Below, one piece after another: positions 50,408 through 60,161 of a stretch of DNA of 64,000 bases (positions are counted from its first letter, which is position 1; the number at the start of each line of letters is the position of its first letter). The position numbers were made by a program, and so were the translations under genes. Source of the DNA: Accumulibacter sp964420975 (GTDB taxonomy: Bacteria; Pseudomonadota; Gammaproteobacteria; Burkholderiales; Rhodocyclaceae); contig CAYQVH010000016.1 in NCBI GenBank assembly GCA_964420975.1, forward strand, positions 19,088 to 83,087. Direction: 5' to 3'. Under the pieces are notes generated by a model. It was not told the origin of the DNA and ran no database searches. It saw only the letters and a program-made list of their open reading frames with translations.

Positions 50408-53400
50408 TCAAGACGGCGGCGGCGCCGCTGGCGAACCGGACACGCGCTCGACCTTGGGATCGTCCCACTTGCCGGTGATCAGGTACTCGAAGCTGAAAAT
50501 CTTGTTCAGCGGATTCTGCAAGACCTTGTGCGCGAGCAGGGTGGCGACTCCGGCGAGCGGATTGACGACCGCAACCCCAAGGGCTGCGCTGCCGCCGAGT
50601 TCGGGCTGCACGGTGACATTGAGACGCTGCGTCTCGTGCTTGATGTCGGCGTCGCCGCGCATCACGACGCGCGCCGAGGGTCCGTCGATCTGTAGGCGAT
50701 CGGTGTGGATCAGACCTTCCTTCAAGGTCATCTTGCCGCTGATGCTGTCGAAGGCCAGGCCTTCGCTGAAAACGTCTCCGAAATCAAGCGACAAGCGTCT
50801 CGGCAGACCCTGCAGGCTGATCAGGCCAAGCAGTTTGCCGGCGGCGCCGGGGTCGAGTTTGACGAACTGGCCCTTGCCGACGTCGAGCTTCATCTCGCCG
50901 CTCAGGGTCGCGTAGTCGAGCGCTGCCGGCGAGCCAATCCAGCCGATCTTTCCTTGCAAGCTGGTACTTGCTCCCCGCACGGCGCCCAGGTAGCCCAGGC
51001 GATCAAGCAGCTTGCCGGCGTCGCTGCTGGTCAAGGCAAAGTCGAGCTGCGTGCGGTTGCCGTTGGCGAGCTGCCATTGTCCGCTGCCGGTCAACTGGCC
51101 GAAGGGATTGGCGATCGCGACCTTGTCCAGGCGCCAGACGCCGCCTTCGTTGTGCGCCAGCACCTCAAGCTTGCCGAAGCGGCGAGGACCGACGACAAAG
51201 TCATCAACCGTGATGTCGAGCGCCGGGAGTTCCTTGAGGACCTCGTTGGATTGTCCGGCAGCGCTTTCCTTATCGGGTCGCCGCCAGCGTTTGAAGTGCG
51301 CGCTCAACTTGCCGGCGCCGGCACCATCCCACTGAAAAGTGCCGTTTGCCTCGCGCGACTGAAGGCTTCCTCGCCACAGTGGCGCGGTCCCGGCGACCGT
51401 CGCCGTGACCTCGCCATAGTGCTTGCCCAGGATCAGCAGCTCGTCGGCCTTCAGTTCGACTGCCAGCGGTAGTCCCGGCAGGGGCGACGAAGCGGCGGGC
51501 TTGCCGCCCCCGCGCAACGTCGTCTGCCAGGTGTCAAGGTCGAGCAGGCGGGTCGTCACGCCGACGCTGAGGCCGCGTTCGGGCAGGTTGGGAAGCGCTC
51601 TGCCGACGACGATCGCGCCGCGTTCGAAGGCGCTGTCTTCGCCTTGCTTGCGCCGTATCAGCTGTACGCTGAGGCGATCGCCGAGCGTCGCCCGCAGCTG
51701 TTCGCGACCGACAACTGGCCCGCCACGCGCTGTCGGAGAAGCTAACGCAGTGCTCTCGAAGTGCAGCGGCAGCGGCTCGCTGGCGCTCTTGGCAAGCGGC
51801 GCTGGCAGGGTGGAGACGATGCCGACCAGGTTCGAGTCGAGAACGAGTTCAAGGTTGCGCTTGTGGCTGCCGACCTCGAGGCGATAGCTGGTCGTTCCCG
51901 AGAGCGCGTCGAGCAGGGGCAGCTCGAAGCGGCGGCGCAGTTCGTCCATCGCCAGCGAGCCATTGGCGACCACCAGCAGGCGGTCCCCTTGCGTTCCGCC
52001 CTTGATTCTCACCGGTCCGCCGAGGAACGACGCAGTGATCTCGGAAATGCGCAGATCCTTTTCCGAAAACTGCAGACTCCCGTTGACCTGTCGCAAGGGC
52101 GGTACCGCGGAATCGACGGCTACGTCGTTGGCGACGAAGACGTAGTTGCCTTCGACCTTGGATTCGCCCAACCGGGATTCGACGAGTGGAATTTCCAGTC
52201 CAATCGCCAGCCGACCCTTGCCGCTGGCACTCATCAGGTCGGTGAAATGGTCGATCGCCGCGGCGACCGGGCTGGCGACGATGAACTTGAGAAATTCCGA
52301 GGTATCTCCCTCGACCTGACCCTTGACCTTCAGGGTCGACACCGGAGCGTCGAAGTCGGGAATCTCGGCGCGAGTGTGCGAGAGCTTGCTGCCGAGTATC
52401 GAACCGCGTCGCGCGTCGACCACCATGCCCGCACCTTCGAAGCGCAGGTCGGCGTCGATCCCGGAGATCGCTGGCCAGCCAACGCCGTAGTCGAGCGTGA
52501 CGTCGGCGGCCTTGACCGTGACCAAGAACTGGCCTTGCCGGCGGTCAAGGAAAGGGAAGTGGGCGAGATCGCCCTTCAGCACCAACTGGGCTTCGCTCGC
52601 TCGGCCCTTTTTCAAGGCGTCGCGCAGCCAGTGGCGTGCCGGCGTGTTCACCGCCGCTGGCAGGTAGCGCCAGACGGCGGTTGCCTCGGCGCGCGTCAGT
52701 GCAGCGTTAAGATCGAGGCTGCCGGGTCCTTCACCGCTGAACGCGTAGCTCCCTTGCGCCGAACCGGCCAGATCGGCACCGGCGAAGTCGGCGCGCGTCA
52801 GTTCGGCGTCGACGCGACCGGCACCGATTTTCCACTTGCCTTGCGCGCTCAGCGTGTCGAGGGCGATCGACGATTCCGGAAAAACGTGCGGCAGGTCAAT
52901 CGTCACGCCTTGCGAGCGCAGGCTCGCCGTACCGCCTTTTTCGTTCGCCTCAAGTCCTCCGGAGATCCCCGAAACGCCCGGAAAGTGGTCCTTGGCGCGC
53001 AGCGCCAGGCGATCGAAGCGGGTTTGCAGCGAATAGGACTGCAAACGTTCGGCGCTGCCGTCCCAACTCGCGCGCACTTCGCTCAAACGCCCGCGCGGAG
53101 CAAAGTCGCTGAGCCACTGTCGCGATCCGGCGTCGAGCGGCAGATGGGCGGCGAGCGCGGCGAGCGCGTCGAGATCGACCAGGTTGGCGTTGGCGTTGCC
53201 CGCCACTGACTCGCCGCTGCCGTGGTGTCGCCAGTCGAGGTGAAAATCCATCGGCGCGATTCGAATGCCGGCCGCGGCCAGCGAGCGCTTGTCGGTGCGG
53301 GAGTGTGTGATCAGTTCGACCTGGCGGCCGTCGATGCTTGCACCCGTGGCTAAAAAGCGGGCGGCGAGACGTCCCGACATACGTTCGAGCGCCAGCGCCG

Positions 53401-54328
53401 GCAGGTCATTGGCGAGTTGCAGGTTGACGTCGGCGAGCGAGAGATCGGCCGTCAGTTCGCGCAAACTGCCTTCGGCAAAGGAGGCCCAAGCGCGCACGGC
53501 ACCTCGACCGCGGGGCAACGCGACGGGGTAGTCGATCCACCTCCGCCAGACCGCGAGGTCGGCATAGTCGATCTCGACGTAAGCGTCTCCTTGCCAGGAA
53601 GCGATCTGCTCGACGTTCTTGCCGCGCAGGTCGCCGCGGAGGTCGATACGCGAAGCGAGGTCGGCCGGCGGTGCTGCGGTGAGTCCGAAACGATGGTGTC
53701 GGCCGCTGTTGTCGAGCGCAAAATCGACGTCCTCGAGAATCAGCGACGGCGCGCCGCGCTGGGCGTCTTCCCAGACCACGGTCGCGTCGTTGATCCGGAT
53801 GTGACGTTGAGTCAGGACCCAGTCGGCCGCTCCGTTGTCGGCGCCGTCGGCGGTGACGGCGATGCCGGCGACAAAAAAACGCCCGTCCACCTCGCGGCGC
53901 AGGTGCAAGGTCGGTTCGTCGATCCGCAGCAAGTGCAGGTACAAGCCCCAGCGTGGCAGTGACCACCACGAAAGCACTCCCTGAACCCGATGGAAGGTCA
54001 GCGCCGGCTGCCCCTGCGCGTCGGCGATGCGGACGTCGGAGAGAACGAGCTGCGGGTTCAGGCCGGCCCAGCTTGCCTCGACCTGCCCGATTGCGACCGT
54101 CAGCCCCAATGCCCGGCTGACTTCGTGCTCGATCTCGGCGCGATAGCTCTCGACGTGCGGCAAAACGAAATAACGCAGCGCCAGGACGAGCAGAACGAAG
54201 CCGAAATAGACAAGCCATAGGGCGCGCACCATCAGGCGCCAGCCGCGGCGCACCCCGGGATGGGAAACGACCGGCAGCAGCCAGTGGAAGCGGTGATAGA
54301 GCGCCGGGCGCAGCTCCTCCTTGTGCAT
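50408..54328 (-). CDS. yhdP: YhdP family AsmA-like envelope protein (DUF3971)
   Basis: A very large single-pass envelope protein, 1306 residues from ATG 54328. A basic N-terminus precedes one membrane helix at about residues 37-57 (LWLVYFGFVLLVLALRYFVL). The rest is repetitive beta-structure with the DUF3971 region in the middle and an AsmA-type C-terminus. E. coli YhdP (1266 residues) forms a bridge for phospholipid transport to the outer membrane. An earlier ATG at 54418 would add 30 residues, but that part overlaps the probable glnE promoter, so 54328 is preferred with doubt. The remaining upstream open frame is antisense to glnE. The C-terminus is Pro-rich. Confidence 0.88.
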   Translation of the reverse strand: MHKEELRPALYHRFHWLLPVVSHPGVRRGWRLMVRALWLVYFGFVLLVLALRYFVLPHVESYRAEIEHEVSRALGLTVAIGQVEASWAGLNPQLVLSDVRIADAQGQPALTFHRVQGVLSWWSLPRWGLYLHLLRIDEPTLHLRREVDGRFFVAGIAVTADGADNGAADWVLTQRHIRINDATVVWEDAQRGAPSLILEDVDFALDNSGRHHRFGLTAAPPADLASRIDLRGDLRGKNVEQIASWQGDAYVEIDYADLAVWRRWIDYPVALPRGRGAVRAWASFAEGSLRELTADLSLADVNLQLANDLPALALERMSGRLAARFLATGASIDGRQVELITHSRTDKRSLAAAGIRIAPMDFHLDWRHHGSGESVAGNANANLVDLDALAALAAHLPLDAGSRQWLSDFAPRGRLSEVRASWDGSAERLQSYSLQTRFDRLALRAKDHFPGVSGISGGLEANEKGGTASLRSQGVTIDLPHVFPESSIALDTLSAQGKWKIGAGRVDAELTRADFAGADLAGSAQGSYAFSGEGPGSLDLNAALTRAEATAVWRYLPAAVNTPARHWLRDALKKGRASEAQLVLKGDLAHFPFLDRRQGQFLVTVKAADVTLDYGVGWPAISGIDADLRFEGAGMVVDARRGSILGSKLSHTRAEIPDFDAPVSTLKVKGQVEGDTSEFLKFIVASPVAAAIDHFTDLMSASGKGRLAIGLEIPLVESRLGESKVEGNYVFVANDVAVDSAVPPLRQVNGSLQFSEKDLRISEITASFLGGPVRIKGGTQGDRLLVVANGSLAMDELRRRFELPLLDALSGTTSYRLEVGSHKRNLELVLDSNLVGIVSTLPAPLAKSASEPLPLHFESTALASPTARGGPVVGREQLRATLGDRLSVQLIRRKQGEDSAFERGAIVVGRALPNLPERGLSVGVTTRLLDLDTWQTTLRGGGKPAASSPLPGLPLAVELKADELLILGKHYGEVTATVAGTAPLWRGSLQSREANGTFQWDGAGAGKLSAHFKRWRRPDKESAAGQSNEVLKELPALDITVDDFVVGPRRFGKLEVLAHNEGGVWRLDKVAIANPFGQLTGSGQWQLANGNRTQLDFALTSSDAGKLLDRLGYLGAVRGASTSLQGKIGWIGSPAALDYATLSGEMKLDVGKGQFVKLDPGAAGKLLGLISLQGLPRRLSLDFGDVFSEGLAFDSISGKMTLKEGLIHTDRLQIDGPSARVVMRGDADIKHETQRLNVTVQPELGGSAALGVAVVNPLAGVATLLAHKVLQNPLNKIFSFEYLITGKWDDPKVERVSGSPAAPPPS

Positions 54329-54354
54329 CAGCTGCCGCCGGAGGGCGCGGACTT

Positions 54355-54384
54355 TTGCCAAGACTCGGTCGGCGTCACTAGAAT
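54355..54384 (+). promoter_or_regulatory. Candidate glnE promoter
   Basis: TTGCCA (54355-54360), an 18-bp spacer and TAGAAT (54379-54384), predicting a leader of about 100 nt before glnE. It lies within the region that a longer YhdP start (54418) would translate. Confidence 0.45.
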
Positions 54385-54490
54385 GTCGGGATGACCCGGG
54401 GGGTGAGAAAACGCCCATTGTAGCGACTTTGCCCCCCGTCCACCCCGGCCGGAGCGTCCGGCTTTCCTCTGCCACAGAGCGAAGAGAATC

Positions 54491-57241
54491 ATGCAAGCCA
54501 ACGCCGACCGCTGCGCCCCGCCCCACGATCAGACGACGTCCCCCTGGCTGGTGGCCGAGGCGCATAGTCGGTATCTGCGCAATCTGCTGCGTGCACGTCC
54601 CGAGATCGGCGACTGGCTGCACTGCCGCGCCGGCGCGGCGCTGGATGCGGAAACGATGCGCGCCTTCATCGCCGGCGAGAAGTTGGGCAGCGACGACGAC
54701 CTGAAGCGCGTGCTGCGTCGTTTGCGGCAGCGCGTCATGGCCACCCTGATCGTGCGCGACCTCGGCGGAGCCGCGAGCCTTGCCGAGGTTGTCGACACGA
54801 TGAGCGCGCTTGCCGATGTGGCGACCAACACCGCTCTCGACTTTTTGCACCGCCAGTTGGTCGAACAGTTCGGCGAACCCCTCGACGCTCGCGGGCAGCC
54901 GCAAAAGCTGTTGGTGATCGGTATGGGCAAGCTCGGCGGGCGAGAGCTGAACGTCTCTTCCGACGTCGACCTGATCTTCGTTTATCCCGAGGAAGGTCAG
55001 ACGGCGGGAAGAGGGAGCGGGCGGCGCATCGACCACTACGACTTCTTCCTGCGCCTGGGTAAGCGACTGATCGCGGCGCTTGGCGAGCTCACCGGCGATG
55101 GTCAGGTCTTTCGAGTAGACATGCGTTTGCGACCGAATGGCGACTCTGGTCCGCTGGTCGGTTCGCTGGGATCACTCGAGAATTATTTCGTGGCGCAGGG
55201 GCGCGAGTGGGAACGCTACGCCTGGATCAAGGCGCGGGTGATGAACGAGGGGGACAACCGGCAGCCAGCGTGGGTCGACGCCTTGCACGCCGTTGTCCGG
55301 CCGTTCGTCTTCCGCAAGTACCTCGATTTCGGCGCCATCAATGCGATGCGGGCGTTGCACGCGCAAATCCGTCGCGAGGTGGCGCGGAAGGAAATGGCCG
55401 AACACATCAAGCTCGGTCCAGGCGGAATTCGCGAGATCGAGTTCATTGCCCAGGTTTTTCAGCTGATTCGTGGCGGCCGCGATCCGGCGCTGCAGGTGCG
55501 GCCGACGCTAGCCGTCCTGGCGCTGCTTGTCGAACGCCGGCTGTTGCCGGTCGAGCATGCGCACGAACTGGTCGCCGCTTACGACTTCCTGCGTCGCCTC
55601 GAGCATCGCCTGCAGTTTATCAACGATGCGCAGACGCATCGGCTGCCGGGCGACGACGACGAGCGCCGGTTGATTGCGTTATCGATGGGCTTTGCCGAGT
55701 GGTCCGAGTTTCTCGCCGTGCTCGATCAGCACCGTGGTAACGTCGCCCGCCACTTTGAGCAGGTCTTTTCCGATCCTGAGGAAGGGACGCATCCCTTGGC
55801 CGTCATCTGGGAAGCGTCGGCGGTTGTCGACGACCTGCTGGAAACGCTGGCGGCGCTGGGTTTTCGCCAGCCGAAAGCGATGCTCGAGCGGCTGCAGAGC
55901 TTTCGCCGCAGCAGCCGTTATCAGCAACTGCCGGCGAGCAACCGGGAACGCCTTGACGCGCTTGGCCCGCGTCTGATCGATGCCGCCGCGGCGACCAGCG
56001 ATCCCGACGCGACCTGGCGACGCGGGCTGGATTTTCTCGACACGATCAGCCGCCGTGGCGCCTACCTCGCGCTGCTGCAACAGTACCCGGCCGCCTTGCA
56101 CAAACTCGCCGAACTGATCGCCAGTTCGTCGTGGGCCGCCGACTACCTGACACGGCACCCCCTCCTGCTCGACGAACTGCTCGATCCGCGCCTCTTTGAC
56201 GTCAAGACCGACTGGCAGGACTTCCGTCAGCAACTGCAGTCGAATCTGGCGCAGCACGCTGGGGATACCGAGCGCGAGATGGACCTCCTGCGCGAGACGC
56301 ACCATGCGCAGGTGTTTCATTTCCTGGTTCAGGACCTCGCCGGCCTGCACACCGTCGAGCACCTAGCCGATCGCCTGAGCGAGCTTGCCGACATGCTGTT
56401 GCAGACCACCCTGGACCTGTGCTGGCAATCGCTTCGCCATCGTCACCCGCAGCCAGAGCGGCCGCCACGATTCGCCATCGTCGGTTATGGCAAGCTGGGC
56501 GGCAAGGAACTCGGGTTCGCGTCCGACCTCGACCTGGTGTACCTGTACGACGATCCCGAACCCATTGCTGGCGAACTCTACACCCGGCTCGGGCAGCGCA
56601 TGACCACCTGGATGACGACGCAGACCGTCGCCGGGACGCTGTTCGAAGTTGACTTGCGTTTACGTCCGAACGGCGACTCCGGCATGCTGGTTTGCCCGAT
56701 CGCCGCCTTTCGCGACTACCAGTTGCACCGCGCCTGGGTCTGGGAACATCAGGCACTGACGCGAGCCCGCTTCTGCGCCGGTGACCCGGCGGTCGGCGAG
56801 CAGTTCGAAGCGATCCGCGTCGAGATCCTGCGTCAGCCGCGCGACCTGCAGACGCTGAAAGACGAGGTGCTGGCAATGCGCCAACGCATGCGCGACCAGC
56901 ACGCGTCGCGCGAGCACGAGGTGTTCGACATCAAGCACGATCGTGGCGGCATCATCGACGTCGAGTTCATCGTCCAGTACCTGATTCTTGGCTACGCCCA
57001 CCGACACCCGCGCCTGTGCGGCAACCTCGGCAACATCGCCTTGCTCGGCATCGCCGCTGAACTCGGGCTGATTCCAACCCGGCTCGCCGAACCGGTGCGC
57101 AGCGCGTATCGCGAATATCGGCGAATGCAGCACGTGCAGCGACTCAACGCGGGCCGCCGCGCACGCGTCGAGCGCCGCCAGGTCGCCCGTCGTATCGAAG
57201 CCGTGCGCGCGTTGTGGCTGGCGGTCTTCGCGACGCCGTGA
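54491..57241 (+). CDS. glnE: Bifunctional glutamine synthetase adenylyltransferase/adenylyl-removing enzyme
   Basis: Controls glutamine synthetase by adding and removing AMP according to PII state and glutamine level. The 916-residue protein has two nucleotidyltransferase domains, one starting near residue 144 (GMGKLGGRELNVSSDVDL, adenylyl-removing half) and one near residue 665 (GYGKLGGKELGFASDLDL, adenylyl transferase half), each followed by a helical PII-uridylyl-transferase-like region. The metal-binding Asp pairs are intact in both. ATG 54491 follows GAAGAGAATC. It diverges from yhdP and converges with the merR-type gene. Confidence 0.96.
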   Translation: MQANADRCAPPHDQTTSPWLVAEAHSRYLRNLLRARPEIGDWLHCRAGAALDAETMRAFIAGEKLGSDDDLKRVLRRLRQRVMATLIVRDLGGAASLAEVVDTMSALADVATNTALDFLHRQLVEQFGEPLDARGQPQKLLVIGMGKLGGRELNVSSDVDLIFVYPEEGQTAGRGSGRRIDHYDFFLRLGKRLIAALGELTGDGQVFRVDMRLRPNGDSGPLVGSLGSLENYFVAQGREWERYAWIKARVMNEGDNRQPAWVDALHAVVRPFVFRKYLDFGAINAMRALHAQIRREVARKEMAEHIKLGPGGIREIEFIAQVFQLIRGGRDPALQVRPTLAVLALLVERRLLPVEHAHELVAAYDFLRRLEHRLQFINDAQTHRLPGDDDERRLIALSMGFAEWSEFLAVLDQHRGNVARHFEQVFSDPEEGTHPLAVIWEASAVVDDLLETLAALGFRQPKAMLERLQSFRRSSRYQQLPASNRERLDALGPRLIDAAAATSDPDATWRRGLDFLDTISRRGAYLALLQQYPAALHKLAELIASSSWAADYLTRHPLLLDELLDPRLFDVKTDWQDFRQQLQSNLAQHAGDTEREMDLLRETHHAQVFHFLVQDLAGLHTVEHLADRLSELADMLLQTTLDLCWQSLRHRHPQPERPPRFAIVGYGKLGGKELGFASDLDLVYLYDDPEPIAGELYTRLGQRMTTWMTTQTVAGTLFEVDLRLRPNGDSGMLVCPIAAFRDYQLHRAWVWEHQALTRARFCAGDPAVGEQFEAIRVEILRQPRDLQTLKDEVLAMRQRMRDQHASREHEVFDIKHDRGGIIDVEFIVQYLILGYAHRHPRLCGNLGNIALLGIAAELGLIPTRLAEPVRSAYREYRRMQHVQRLNAGRRARVERRQVARRIEAVRALWLAVFATP

Positions 57242-57280
57242 GCTGCCGACCTGGCGAAAGACAGGCGGTCCAGACGGATA

Positions 57281-57703
57281 TCACCGCGAGCGGGCTTCGT
57301 TCGTGATACGGGCCGGTTGCGAGAGGCCGTCGAGAATCGCGCAAGTCGCGGTGCTGCGCTCAGTGTGGCAACGGCGGCGTAGCGCCCTGAGCTGATGCTC
57401 GAGCGCCTGGAGTGCTTCGATGCGGCGGACGAGGTGTTCGATGTGCGCGTCCAGCAAACGATTCACCTCGCCGCAGTTTTCTGCCGGCGACTCCTTGAAA
57501 CCAAGCAAGGTTCGAATCTCGGCGAGCGTCATGTCGAGGTGACGGCAGTGCCGAATGAATGTCAGGCGCTCAAGCTGAGCATCGGTGTAGAGGCGATAGT
57601 TTCCCGGGTTGCGGGAAATCGGCGGGAGTAGCCCCTCGCGCTCATAGAAGCGAATGGTTTCCACGCGGGTACCCGTTCGCTTCGCCAGTTCGCCGATTTT
57701 CAT
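57281..57703 (-). CDS. MerR-family metal regulator, PbrR/CadR type
   Basis: A 140-residue MerR-type activator. The N-terminal winged helix starts MKIGELAKRTGTRVETIRFYE, and a dimerisation helix follows. Metal-binding cysteines lie at 77 (ENCGEV), 112 and 121 (RRCHTERSTATC). Spacing of 35 and 9 residues matches the Pb(II) sensor PbrR as I remember it, whereas CadR has 35 and 7, so Pb/Cd/Zn sensing is inferred. It is divergent from the P1B-type ATPase gene with a MerR-type promoter at 57772-57802, the usual arrangement for self- and target regulation. Confidence 0.9.
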   Translation of the reverse strand: MKIGELAKRTGTRVETIRFYEREGLLPPISRNPGNYRLYTDAQLERLTFIRHCRHLDMTLAEIRTLLGFKESPAENCGEVNRLLDAHIEHLVRRIEALQALEHQLRALRRRCHTERSTATCAILDGLSQPARITNEARSR

Positions 57704-57771
57704 TGCAATCTCCTTGCTTCAGTGGTCCAAGTCCGGTCGCATCGCTCTTGTGCACGGGTGCATTTTCCTGC

Positions 57772-57802
57772 TTGACTCTGTACCGACTCAAGGGTTCCCA
57801 AT
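57772..57802 (+). promoter_or_regulatory. MerR-type promoter/operator before the metal ATPase gene
   Basis: TTGACT (57772-57777), a 19-bp spacer and CCCAAT (57797-57802). The spacer has an imperfect dyad, ACTCT...AAGGGT, as in pbrA/cadA operators, whose over-long spacers need the twisted MerR-metal complex for transcription. The -10 is poor. Confidence 0.6.
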
Positions 57803-57825
57803 GGCGGCCACGAAAGGAAATCGCC

Positions 57826-60072
57826 ATGGAACGAACGTCGCTTCACCCCGATGCCGGTAGTGAAAGCAGTGAAATTCCGTGCCGCAGCGCCTGCGGCTGC
57901 GAGCGGCAACCGGCTGCCGCAGAAAACTCGCTCGCCCCCGCGGGTTTTGTGCCAGTCGACTCAGGTCATCGTTTCCTTATCCCAAGCATGGACTGTCCGA
58001 TCGAGGAGAACGCCCTCCGTGCCGCGCTTGCCGGCATCGACGGCATCCGCTCGCTGCGTTTCCAATTGTCGTCACGGACACTGACCCTCGACGCGACGGC
58101 ATCGGCGCTGCAAGCCGCGCTGAATGCCATCCGACAGGCCGGCTTCGAACCCCAATCGGTCACTGACCGCTACCCGCCGCGGTCGGCCGCGGAGGGCCAT
58201 GATTTCCGGCGTGCCGTTTTGGCGCTGGGCCTGGCGATCGGCGCCGAAGCGATCGATTACTTCGCCGCCGACACGCTGCTGCGCGAAGGATTGGGCCTGC
58301 TGCTGGCGGTAGCTGCCATCGGGCTGTCCGGCTTGACGACCTACCGCAAGGGCTTGGTCGCGCTGCGTCGCGGCCAGCTCAATATGAACGCGCTGATGGG
58401 CGTCGCCGTGACTGGCGCCTTCCTGATCGGGCAGTGGCCGGAGGCGGCGATGGTCATGGCGCTCTATGCGCTTGCCGAACTGATCGAAGCCCGCTCGGTC
58501 GACCGCGCGCGCAACGCGATTCAGGGCTTGCTCGCGCTGGCACCGGAGTCGGCGGAAGTGCTCCAGGCGGATGGTTCCTGGGTCGATACGCCGGCGGAGC
58601 AAGTCGCGCTCGGCGCTCGCATTCGCGTCAGGCCAGGAGTACGCATTGCGCTCGATGGGCGGATCGCCACCGGCAACAGCGCGGTCAATCAGGCGCCAGT
58701 GACCGGCGAAAGCCTTGCCGTCGACAAGGCGCCCGGGGATCCGGTCTTTGCCGGAACGATCAACGAAACCGGTACGCTAGAGATCGTCGTCACCGCTCGT
58801 GCCAACGAGACCACGCTGGCCCGCATCCTCCATGCCGTCGAACAGGCGCAGGCGACCCGTGCCCCGACACAACGCTTCGTCGACCGCTTTGCTGCGATTT
58901 ATACGCCGACGGTTTTTTTCATCGCCCTGTCGGTGGCCGTCGTCGGACCGTGGCTGTTCGGGTGGACGGCATTGCAGGCGATCTATAAGGCGCTGGTGTT
59001 GCTCGTGATTGCCTGCCCCTGTGCGCTGGTCCTTGCCACTCCGGTGACGGTGGTCAGCGGTTTGGCGGCTGCGGCGCGCCGGGGCATTCTGATCAAGGGT
59101 GGGGTTTATCTGGAAGAAGCGAGAAAGCTGCGCGCGATTGCGCTCGACAAGACCGGTACGATCACCGAGGGCAAGCCGCGTCTGGTTGCCCGGGAGATGC
59201 TGAGCGCTGCCGCTGCGGAGTCGGTCGTCCTGTCCTGGGCGGCCAGCCTCGCCGGCCACTCTGGTCATCCCGTTTCGGCAGCGATCGCCGCCGCCTTGCC
59301 CGCCGCGAGCAACGGTCTCGACGGCTTCACGGTCCTCCCGGGGCGCGGCATCGAGGCGCGCAGCGACGGCGTGCGTCTGGTGCTCGGCAACCATCGACTG
59401 ATCGAGGAGCGCGCCTTGTGCAACCCAATGATCGAGGCGCGCCTTGCCGAGCACGAGGCGCAAGGCAGAAGCGTCGCTCTGCTGGCGTCGGAAGCCGAGG
59501 TGCTGGCGATCTTTGCCGTCGCCGACACGATCAAGGAGAGTTCGCGCGCAGCGGTTTCCGAACTGCATCGCCTCGGTGTGCGCTCGGTGATGCTGACCGG
59601 CGACAACGCGGCGACCGCGGCGAGCATTGCCCGCCAGGCGGGAATCGACGATGCGCGGGGAAACCTGTTGCCCGAGGAGAAGCTGGCGGCGATCGAGGCA
59701 CTGCGCCAACGTCACGGGCTGACCGCGATGACCGGCGATGGCATCAACGACGCGCCGGCGCTCGCCCGCGCCGACATCGGGATCGCGATGGGCGCCGCCG
59801 GTACCGACACGGCGATGGAAGCCGCCGACATCGTGATCATGAACGATGACCTGCGCCGCATTCCGGAAATTCTCCGCCTGTCGCGCCGCACACACGCCGT
59901 GCTGTGGCAGAACATCGCGTTCGCGCTGTCGATCAAAGGTCTCTTTCTCGCGCTGGCGGTTTTCGGCAATGCCACGATGTGGATGGCGGTCTTCGCCGAC
60001 ATGGGCGCCAGCCTCCTGGTTGTCGGCAACGGACTGAGGTTGCTGGGCAAAACCGCCAGGAGGAAGGTCTGA
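57826..60072 (+). CDS. P1B-type heavy-metal ATPase (Zn/Cd/Pb exporter, CadA/ZntA/PbrA-like)
   Basis: A 748-residue export ATPase. The N-terminus has a CGC motif (residues 23-25) and a single HMA-like domain (about 48-110) whose metal loop is MDCPIEE, with a Glu where the second Cys of CxxC would be. Membrane helix 6 carries CPC (397-399) as in P1B-2 Zn/Cd/Pb pumps; the phosphorylated Asp441 is in DKTGT; TGDN and GDGINDAPA follow. ATG 57826 follows GAAAGGAAATC; the open frame upstream is leader. It is divergent from its regulator and overlaps by one base a possible early start of the next gene. Confidence 0.94.
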   Translation: MERTSLHPDAGSESSEIPCRSACGCERQPAAAENSLAPAGFVPVDSGHRFLIPSMDCPIEENALRAALAGIDGIRSLRFQLSSRTLTLDATASALQAALNAIRQAGFEPQSVTDRYPPRSAAEGHDFRRAVLALGLAIGAEAIDYFAADTLLREGLGLLLAVAAIGLSGLTTYRKGLVALRRGQLNMNALMGVAVTGAFLIGQWPEAAMVMALYALAELIEARSVDRARNAIQGLLALAPESAEVLQADGSWVDTPAEQVALGARIRVRPGVRIALDGRIATGNSAVNQAPVTGESLAVDKAPGDPVFAGTINETGTLEIVVTARANETTLARILHAVEQAQATRAPTQRFVDRFAAIYTPTVFFIALSVAVVGPWLFGWTALQAIYKALVLLVIACPCALVLATPVTVVSGLAAAARRGILIKGGVYLEEARKLRAIALDKTGTITEGKPRLVAREMLSAAAAESVVLSWAASLAGHSGHPVSAAIAAALPAASNGLDGFTVLPGRGIEARSDGVRLVLGNHRLIEERALCNPMIEARLAEHEAQGRSVALLASEAEVLAIFAVADTIKESSRAAVSELHRLGVRSVMLTGDNAATAASIARQAGIDDARGNLLPEEKLAAIEALRQRHGLTAMTGDGINDAPALARADIGIAMGAAGTDTAMEAADIVIMNDDLRRIPEILRLSRRTHAVLWQNIAFALSIKGLFLALAVFGNATMWMAVFADMGASLLVVGNGLRLLGKTARRKV

Positions 60073-60123
60073 TGGCGATCGACGTCAATCCGAACGGACT
60101 GTTCGATGAATTCGCAACGGAGT

Positions 60124-60153
60124 TTGCTTTATCGCGCAAGCGGCTGCTAGAAT
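60124..60153 (+). promoter_or_regulatory. Candidate czc operon promoter
   Basis: TTGCTT (60124-60129), an 18-bp spacer and TAGAAT (60148-60153). Transcription would begin at about 60160, two bases before the czcI ATG at 60162, so the message would be nearly leaderless. Confidence 0.45.
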
Positions 60154-60161
60154 CCGCCGCC

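Noticed and set aside
58777..59895. A 372-codon minus-strand frame inside the metal ATPase gene
   Set aside because: Antisense to conserved P-type ATPase motifs (DKTGT, GDGINDAPA); no domain or ribosome site.
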